From Saprospiraceae bacterium (GTDB lineage: Bacteria; Bacteroidota; Bacteroidia; Chitinophagales; Saprospiraceae): a stretch of DNA of 10,676 nucleotides. Of the stretch, positions 1 through 8,000 are shown one piece after another (position 1 is the first letter of the stretch; the number at the start of each line of letters is the position of its first letter). The translations under genes and the position numbers were made by a program. Location: positions 1 to 10,676 of the forward strand of contig JABDJE010000071.1 of assembly GCA_013002625.1 (NCBI GenBank). Direction: 5' to 3'. Under the pieces are notes generated by a model. The model was not told the DNA's origin, made no database searches, and worked only from the letters and a program-made list of their open reading frames with translations.

Positions 1-1
1 G

Positions 2-1417
2 TTTAAAACCATGGTCATTATTGATCCAGGAATAAAAATAGACAGGGAGTATAGTGTGTTCAACGAAGCTTTTGAAAAAGGTTATTTCTGTCGGAGGGCG
101 GATGGTCCTTACGTAAAAGGTAAAGTATGGCCAGGCGATTGTTATTTTCCCGATTTTACCAATCCGGAAGTTCGGGAATGGTGGGCCGGATTATTCAGCG
201 GCTTGATTGAAGAAGTAGGTATAGCTGGTGTCTGGAATGACATGAATGAACCTGCCCTATTCGAAGTACCAAACAAAACATTTCCCGACGATGTAAGAAT
301 GGATTATGATGGCAATCCTTGCAGTCATCGTAAAGGACATAATATATATGGCATGCAAATGACGCGTGCTACCTATGAAGGTGTAAAGAGAAGCTTAAAG
401 GGTAAACGCCCGCTGATAATAACACGATCAGGATATAATGGCCTACAACGATTCACCAGTGTTTGGACAGGTGATAACCTCGCCAGCTGGGAGCATTTGG
501 TGATTGCACATTATCAGACTCAGCGTTTAAATATTTCAGGTATTTCATTCTGTGGATCTGACATTGGAGGGTTTATTGGACAACCCAGTGGAGAACTTTA
601 CGTCCGTTGGATTCAAATGGCCATTTTCCATCCGTTCATGCGTACACATTCATCCGGTGATCACGGCGATCAGGAACCATGGTCATTTGGTGAAAAATAT
701 ATGGACTACGTCAGGAAGTTTATCAATATTCGCTACAAAATTCTACCTTATATATATACGTGTTTTTATCAGTATCATAAGAATGGTACGCCGATGATAA
801 GACCGACAGAATTTGTCCATGATGAAGATGCCACCAGACTGATCAACCGCAAAGTAGAATGCTATTTAGGCGATCATTTGCTTTATGCACCGATCATGCA
901 ACCTGGGTCGCAAGGCAGAATTGTTCACCTTCCTTCCGGTAAATGGTATGATTATTATACACATGCGCAGTATGAAGGGGACTCTGAGTATTATATCGAA
1001 GCAGATTTAAATAAAATTCCTTTCTTCATCAAAGCAGGTGCTATTTTTCCAGAGTTTCCGTTGATGCAATATACAGGAGAACGTGCTATCGAGACGCTTA
1101 CACTCAAGATCTTTTTGGAAGAAGGACAACACAAAAGTTATTTGTACAGTGATGACCATGATGGTTATTCCTATAAGGACGGACAATACCGTTATGCAGA
1201 ACTGGTGATGCACTTTAGCAACGGCATCCTTACGATTGAGCAATTATACGATACGGCCTATTCAACACAATATCAGAACTTCAAGCTCGAACTTATCGGT
1301 ATGGACAGCTTGAAAAAAGAGCTTGATGTGCGTATTGATGATCAAGCTCCAATAGTAATGAATATCGATGCACTCATCATTCCAGAAAACTTTCGGAAAT
1401 TGGATATTATGTTGTAG
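2..1417 (+). CDS. Glycoside hydrolase family 31 alpha-glucosidase, 3' part (5' end outside window)
   Basis: This is the C-terminal 471 codons of a GH31 retaining alpha-glucosidase, an enzyme that releases glucose or a related sugar from the non-reducing end of alpha-glucosides. The frame is open to the window edge. The ATG at 11 lies inside the conserved (beta/alpha)8 barrel strand reading VIIDPGIKID, so it is not the real start. Counting from that ATG, the family nucleophile motif WNDMNEP has its Asp at residue 77. The acid/base Asp is residue 155 in WTGDN. The SDIGGF block and FMRTHSSG, which holds the substrate-binding His, follow at about 185-218. Residues from about 290 on (YLGDHLLYAPI, LPSGKWYDYY, FIKAGAIFP) form the beta-sandwich domains after the barrel. 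Family members are usually about 700-800 residues, so about 300 are missing upstream. Localisation cannot be judged without the N-terminus. Substrate specificity within GH31 is not certain. Confidence 0.95.
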   Translation, partial: FKTMVIIDPGIKIDREYSVFNEAFEKGYFCRRADGPYVKGKVWPGDCYFPDFTNPEVREWWAGLFSGLIEEVGIAGVWNDMNEPALFEVPNKTFPDDVRMDYDGNPCSHRKGHNIYGMQMTRATYEGVKRSLKGKRPLIITRSGYNGLQRFTSVWTGDNLASWEHLVIAHYQTQRLNISGISFCGSDIGGFIGQPSGELYVRWIQMAIFHPFMRTHSSGDHGDQEPWSFGEKYMDYVRKFINIRYKILPYIYTCFYQYHKNGTPMIRPTEFVHDEDATRLINRKVECYLGDHLLYAPIMQPGSQGRIVHLPSGKWYDYYTHAQYEGDSEYYIEADLNKIPFFIKAGAIFPEFPLMQYTGERAIETLTLKIFLEEGQHKSYLYSDDHDGYSYKDGQYRYAELVMHFSNGILTIEQLYDTAYSTQYQNFKLELIGMDSLKKELDVRIDDQAPIVMNIDALIIPENFRKLDIML

Positions 1418-1454
1418 CCTCTCGTATCGATATATTCATCCCATCTAAGGTTAA

Positions 1455-1497
1455 AGTAAACCTACATTGTCTACTAATAGTAGAACTTACTGTTTTT
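1455..1497 (+). terminator. Imperfect AT-rich inverted repeat followed by a T run; possible weak terminator or operator
   Basis: Downstream of the GH31 stop, AGTAA (1455-1459) and CTAC (1462-1465) can pair with GTAG (1480-1483) and TTACT (1487-1491), followed by five T's at 1493-1497. Inside it, an alternative perfect palindrome TCTACTAATAGTAGA spans 1470-1484 (7-bp arms, one central base). The order hairpin then T run is what an intrinsic terminator for the glucosidase gene would look like. The stem is weak and AT-rich, however, so a protein-binding site upstream of mscL is an equal alternative. The rest of the 1418-1589 gap shows no gene and no convincing promoter. Confidence 0.3.
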
Positions 1498-1589
1498 GAG
1501 GTTTAAGCTTGAAATGTTAAATATTAGTTTTTCTCGCATATGTAACCTCCTATCTGATATATTAGTAGCGTCAACAAAACGTATAGACT

Positions 1590-1988
1590 ATGTTAAAAGA
1601 ATTCAAAGATTTTATAATGACAGCAAATGTTGTCGAATTTGCAGTAGCTGTTATACTTGCTGGTGCAGTAGGCGCCGTGGTAAACGGCTTTGTTTCAGAT
1701 ATCATGATGCCGGTTATCGGACACTTGGCGGGAGGAATGGACTTTTCAGAAATGAAATATATTCTATCTCCTGCAGTGGTTGCTGCTGACGGTTCAGAAG
1801 TGGCTGAGACAGCAATTCGTTATGGTCAATGGATTAACACTATTGTTAATTTAATTACGGTAGGTCTTGTATTATTCTTCATCGTGAAAGCTTACAATAA
1901 AACCAAAGCACCCGAAGAAGAGGCAGCTCCTGCAGGACCAACAGACGTTGAACTGTTAACTGAAATTCGTGACTTGCTGCGTAAATAA
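1590..1988 (+). CDS. mscL: Large-conductance mechanosensitive channel MscL
   Basis: The gene encodes a 132-residue inner-membrane protein, close to the usual 130-150 for MscL. MscL assembles as a homopentamer and opens under membrane tension to release solutes on hypo-osmotic shock. The family layout is clear. A short amphipathic N-terminal helix (MLKEFKDFIM) is followed by the NVVEFAVAVI motif and transmembrane helix 1 (about residues 14-44). After MMPVIGHLAGGMDF comes a periplasmic loop of about 30 residues, then transmembrane helix 2 (about 82-101). A charged, Ala/Pro-rich linker leads to the C-terminal cytoplasmic helix ending LLTEIRDLLRK, the bundle signature. The position matching the E. 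coli gate residue Gly22 is Ala20 here, as in the Mycobacterium tuberculosis protein. The ATG start at 1590 gives the canonical N-terminus. The gene stands alone, with gaps on both sides, and converges on sprA. Confidence 0.98.
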   Translation: MLKEFKDFIMTANVVEFAVAVILAGAVGAVVNGFVSDIMMPVIGHLAGGMDFSEMKYILSPAVVAADGSEVAETAIRYGQWINTIVNLITVGLVLFFIVKAYNKTKAPEEEAAPAGPTDVELLTEIRDLLRK

Positions 1989-2002
1989 GCAAATCAAACC
2001 GA

Positions 2003-2040
2003 AAAAAACCGTCACTGCTCTCTTGCTTTGGCGGTTTTTT
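2003..2040. terminator. Bidirectional intrinsic terminator between mscL and sprA
   Basis: AAAAAACCGTCA (2003-2014) pairs with TGGCGGTTTTTT (2029-2040), giving a 12-bp stem with one G-T wobble and a 14-base loop. The A run on one side and the T run on the other give a U-tract to transcripts from either direction. It lies 14 bases after the mscL stop and its outer bases overlap the sprA stop codon at 2039-2041, so one element probably serves both convergent genes. Confidence 0.85.
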
Positions 2041-5000
2041 AATTTAATGTCATTTGCATGGTAATACCCCCGTTAATGGTTGTAACAGGTGGCGAAGAAG
2101 AAATATATGGTCTCGTAGATCTATAGTCAACAAATAACCGCATAGTGAGATTCTCGTTAAGTACATAATCCACCGATGGGTTTATAGAAAGCGTCTTTGT
2201 ACCTCTTGAAGGTTCGGCATCTCCACCAAAGTCCAACTGATGCACCAAACTGATATTGTCGCTGTATCCAAAGTTTAAAAGGAAAGTCATATCGTTGCCT
2301 CTTTGAGAGGTGACATTCCTTCGAGATGACCTTCGGGGGTTATTTGCTGTGGCATCATCGTTAGTTGGCCTGCTGCTTCTCGAAGAACGACGTTTATTCT
2401 TTTTCTTAAGAAATTTGGAATCCCGAATGGTGTATCCAAAGCCAAAAACATATTCTGTTCGTCGTGTTTCCTGTAATTCACTGGACGCGTTGATTGATAA
2501 ATCGAGCGTTCTGGCTTTTACATATGAGAACTCAAGATTCAGATCTTTTTTCGTTTTCATATTTACACCAATAACCGGATTGAACTGTTCATTGATTTGG
2601 ATAAATGGAATTTCCAACCGTGAATAATAGTTTCCATTGGCCTTTAAATCATTGTATGGGTTATTGGCATCGTATTGAACATCACTGAAATAACTATTCA
2701 CGCGCAATCTGGATGAATATCCGTGCTCAATTGTAAAACTTGAAAAACGATCACTGAACCATGGCAATTTAACAAGCCCATCATAACGCAATTTCCAGTT
2801 TGGCTTAGGCATATATCCCAATGACCTCACATCCCCTTCTAGATCAAGACTTACCGAGTTGGGATCTTTACCGGTATAGGCCGCTAAGAAGGCGGGGACC
2901 ACAACTGTAGAACTTTGTTTACCGTAACCATTAGCGAACTCTACGCCATCCTCTGAATGACTATCCAATACATCATTGGGTAGTCGGTAAGATATAATGC
3001 TTCTGTAATCTTCAAATGTATTGAACAATCCTTCCAGGTCTCCATCGAACAATGTTCCCAATGAAAAATAGGTCATCTCAAAAGATCCTACATCTCTCAA
3101 TGCCAATTGCTGATAATTCGTGATATCCTGGTCAAGACTTTTATTTTTAAATTCTTCTGAATGGTTGCTTTGATAGGTCTTCTGAAGATCGATGTCTATG
3201 CGGAAATCCGCCCAAGGCTCTATTTTAATCTTCACATCTATATCCTGTCGCTCAGTTTGAATAACCTCCTGATTTAAACCCCTACTTTTTGTTATCCAGT
3301 CATTGGCTGCAGCCTGCTGCAACCAGTTATTTGGATTGCTAATGGAGATATCTGGCTGCAAGCCCACAACAAAGCCTACACCTGGTGCGGTGAAATTGTC
3401 GCTTAAACCAAAATATTGGGGCACACCCATAAATCCAGGTATTGTGGTAGAGAAGTCTTCTTTGTAATTTATTTTAACAGATCTCAAAGCAAACAAGGGT
3501 CTCAGAAGCAACTTTGCCAGTCCACCTGCTTCCTTGTCTTTCTTTCTACTGTCTCTTGAATCCTGTGGATTTTTGGAAGTCTGATCATCGCGACCCACTT
3601 TATTTTGCTGATCGTTAGGCAGTCTTCCCCGCCTGCTCCTTGAACTGGATTTACGTTTATCCAGACTTTTAATATACTTCGACTTATTATATAGTTTATC
3701 CAAATTGAAGTTAGCCGTGATGGATCTATTCTGTTGGTTTTGAATAATTGATCCAATACTATTTCCAAATTCATCAATTGTAATCAATGGTCCGGCTGCC
3801 CAATTATATACCCCTCTGTATTGTGCCCGGACATCGACCCAGTCCATGTATGGAATATATTTCAAAGGAAGTGTGTAATTAACCGATATATTCTGATTGA
3901 AGTTTGTATTCCTTCCAAAATCACGGAGGTTATCCTGCCAGTAATCTTTTACAATTCCTGGATCGTTTGAGACATCAACTTCATTTCCAAATTCATCTAC
4001 CCATGGCCTATCTGCCGGGTTTTCAGCGACACCTGTTTGTCTCAATTCATCGATATAGGCCTCATTGAAGGCGGAATAATTAATCTTAATGGATTTTGCA
4101 AGATTCCAATTCATATCGTAGCGGCGCTCCCAAATGAATCGCCTGTCTTCAAATTCAAATGTTGGCTCCTCTGGTATTCTGAAGGTTCGCGTTGCAATAA
4201 ATCGATTTATATCTGAGCTGAATGTCAAAGAGTTTGGAATTGGATTAAAGTTGAATTCCTTTATCAAAGCCAGCGACTTGGATTTGATCACTTTCTTAAA
4301 CGGTTGTATATAACCACCCCTTCGATTAAAACTGTAGTCCAGGCCTAATCTATAGTCTTTGGAATTATCGCCTTTAAGAATAGGGTCCCTGTAATTTACT
4401 TCCGTAAATGCATAACTTAAACTCACGTTTTCTATATCCCACGGCTTGGGTTTACGCGGTTGCTGCGGTGCAGCTGGTTTTGGTGCAGAAGCTGGTGCGG
4501 CATTCTTAGATGCTGCTTTTAGATCAGGCTTGTCCTGTTTCTTACCTCCTGTCCTTTCTTTCCTGACATTGGTAAAATTGAATGTTCGTATAGTTCTTAC
4601 CGTTTGGTTGCGTTGGCTAATGGTGTCGGCAACCTGTGGTGCCATATTTTTCACCAGATCAAACTCATCCTCAACCGTAATATCAAAATCATAAGCGTCA
4701 AATTCAGGATTGGTTATCGACTTGGCGTATTGGGCATAGAATGGAATTCGTAATCCCCAATGATCAGGGAAAAACTTACCTAACTCAAGATTGGTCGCAA
4801 CATCGTATTCAATAACTTCTTCCTTGGCTCTTTCATTTACCTTTTGATCCAGCGCACCCCATCCCAGACTTGAATAACTGGTGGACGCTGAAAAATTTCC
4901 TAGATCAGCCATCTGAATATCCAATCTTGCCAAACCTGCAAGACCTCCCCGCTCAAGCAATCCAGTTACACGTAATTCATTGACCCAAACTTCTCCACAG

Positions 5001-8000
5001 AAACCATCCATTGGTGCATCATCTCGTTCTGAGATGTTTCGCAATCCAATCTGCATACCTTTTACGAGTCCCAGATTAGGATTACCCTTGATAGTAATTT
5101 TATGACCTTCCGGCAGATATTGATTCGTTCCTATTGTATCAACAAAGATACTTTGATACTCCTGATCCAATGCTGGAAGGTTTTCTACCAACCATTCGTT
5201 ATCAATAACAAAGTCATCCAGCTTGGGAACACCCAGAACATTTCGCATCTTCTTGGCCTGAATAAATAGGTCGAGTGCAAAATCAAACATATTGGCTTCC
5301 GGCCAGACAATTTCTGATAGCTCACGATCCGTCAACAACGAATCTTCTTTTGATAAGGTAAGCGGTATCTCGTATTCGTAATAATGCAGGTCAAAATCCT
5401 TACCCACCCTTAAGAATATAGATACATCTCCATCTTCCATTTCATCATTTCGCGATTCGGCATGGACAAACATCTGCATCCGTTCAAAGACCCGTAAATC
5501 GAGGTCTGTAAGTTTCACGATAGATACATTACAGTTTCGTTCAAGATCACAAAAATTCATGGATAGGGATCGTTCATCCTGCAGTACATTGGCAAAATTT
5601 GAAAAAAGTCTTTCTTGCTGGATACCCCGTGGCAATGTATAGCCAAATGGTTGCTTACTTTGATTCTCTTCCACGCCTACAACATCCACATTAAAATCAC
5701 CTTGAAATACCCCATCAATATTACATACACCTGGCAATCGACGCCATTGATTTCGTATTAATTCAAAATCAGCCATTCTAAAAGTCTTGGCAGTGCTAAA
5801 ACCATTGACGATAAGACGCATAAATTGTATTGACCTAAAACCTTCAATCCCGTTTATCGCTTCTCCTTCGTTCAAAGGAATTCTGTATCTATACCACTTT
5901 TCTTCTTGACCGTTTTGCGGATTGGTGATCGATCTTACTTCACGTATGAAATTACTACTCGATGTATCTATTTCACCATTAATGTTCTGAATCGGTACCT
6001 TATATTGATGAAAGCTTTCGCCTGGGTCCAGTGACCGGTTATTATTAAGGTCTTCTTTATCTGGATTTGGGTTACCTCTCTGGAAGGTTTCAATTTCTCT
6101 TAAGTCAGGAGAGTTTCCCTGAGGATTGTTGAAATATTTATATCGTGTCAGTAGATCATCTTCTTCGGTAAATGGACTATCATCTGAGAAATCGTTAAAA
6201 TATACAAAGTTGTCACCGGCAGGATCTTCAAAAATAGCACCTGGCAATGAAAACGCCAGCTGAATAGCTTCCAAATAATCCTGATATTTTGATTTCTCTC
6301 TATCATCTACCAAGCCGTCAAGCCCGAGATCCTGATCTTTTCTAAAATTATTATCGAAAGCATCATTGGTTGGACGACCTTTGGGTACATCTCCCCATAC
6401 CGTCTCTGTGATGGCAGGTGTCTCACCTGGTGTTGGAAGAGAGTTTTCGTAAAACTGAAGATTATCTTTCAATATATCTTCTGATACATTTCCAAGATGA
6501 AAGGTTAGAAATCCTTCTTCATCACTTTGGTGTACTGATCCATCTGGCCTATCCATAAATGGATTTAGTAACCAGAATTCGATAAACTCATAATTGGCCG
6601 CTTGAAAATCACTGTTAGGCATGTACCGCATTATCCCTGCCCATCTTGTCTCAGGTTCGGCCAACAAGACCTTCCCTTCTACCTGATCAATTCCTGCAAG
6701 ACCTGCTGATACACTTGTCCCTCCAGGAGGATCAAAATTATAAGGTCCTCTTTCGGTTGGGTAATAACTCAGATCAAAGGTGAACAAATCAGGCAACTGA
6801 CCTTGCGGCAACTGTCTGTTAAAGAGTTCCTGTTGATTTATAAAACGTGTATACGAGTTATCCGAATCGGTTGTATTACGTCTTGCTGATCTGTCGATGA
6901 CATACCAGTTCAAGAGTGCCCTATTGGCACCGTACTCCAATCCTGTTTCATCTGACTCCCTAAAATCATCCGTATCCGGCACACTGGCTAAGACCCATCT
7001 GTTGGGCTGGGAACTCAGTGGCAAAGAACTGACAGCGCCTTCAAAGTCATCAAGACTGACAACTCCAGAATCATCATCCGATCCGTTGAGGTTTACAGCG
7101 CCTGAGTGTCCTGGTTTGAGCGCAGCCACTTCAGCTGTGAAGTTTATGTTGGATTCAGCATTCGTGCTGTAAAAAGGCAATTTGTCTACGGCTTTGGTAA
7201 TCCAGGGCGCTTCTTTCGAATAATCCATATCTAAACCAAAAACCCTGTTGTTGATCGGGTCGTCGCCAATATTTACTTTTTGTGTAAATGGTCTTTCAAA
7301 TAAGCGCATGTACGTACCTCCGATGTAGAAGTTTTCATTGACCTCATATTCCGCCCGCATTCCAAGCATGGTCCTTTGTTGAAGACTGAATACAGAATTA
7401 TCTTCATAGGAGACATTAATCGGTGTTCCTTGCTGAAGAAAGGCTTCATTGATTATTCGCACACGGCCAATACCATAATCCACTTCATAGTCAATACCTT
7501 CGGTCAATATTCTACCCCCGGCCCGAACAGTTACCGAGCCCTGAGGAATATTCCAGGCACCCAACGAGTATTCAGATGAGATGGTAGATTTATATCGCCC
7601 CTTCATCACAAATTTATTCTGAACTAAATTGATAGCGGCAATTACCACTGTCGTATCATAGAGCTCTTGATATTTATATTTGGCTGCAATGGCCGGGTCA
7701 CCGAACAAAGAGTCCAATGACGAACCAAAAGGTTCCAAAACCGGAAAGACAATACTACCACTCTGTGGAATAACGGTTATCCCGGGTACGAAATCAAAGA
7801 TACCATCCGGTTGAGGGTCATTCCTGCTGTTTAATCTATCTAACTGAAAAACATTCAATAAAGGGATTTGAGGAAAGTTCGGTTCAGGTAAAAAGTTTTT
7901 TAATGAACCATCGCTATCATCCTCATAATAAATGTTAAAGGTGAAGTCTTCTTCATTCAATTGATTCGTTCTTAATGGGTAGACGTTTTTCATCATTAAA

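Noticed and set aside
1496..1789. Open frame of 97 codons overlapping the start of mscL on the + strand
   Set aside because: Cys- and Arg-rich composition with no recognisable motif, and most of it is a shifted reading of mscL, which is a clear family match.
4446..4694. Ala/Gly/Phe-rich open frame on the + strand inside sprA
   Set aside because: It is the complement of the GC-rich Ala/Pro linker of SprA, so its openness follows from the composition of the sense strand.
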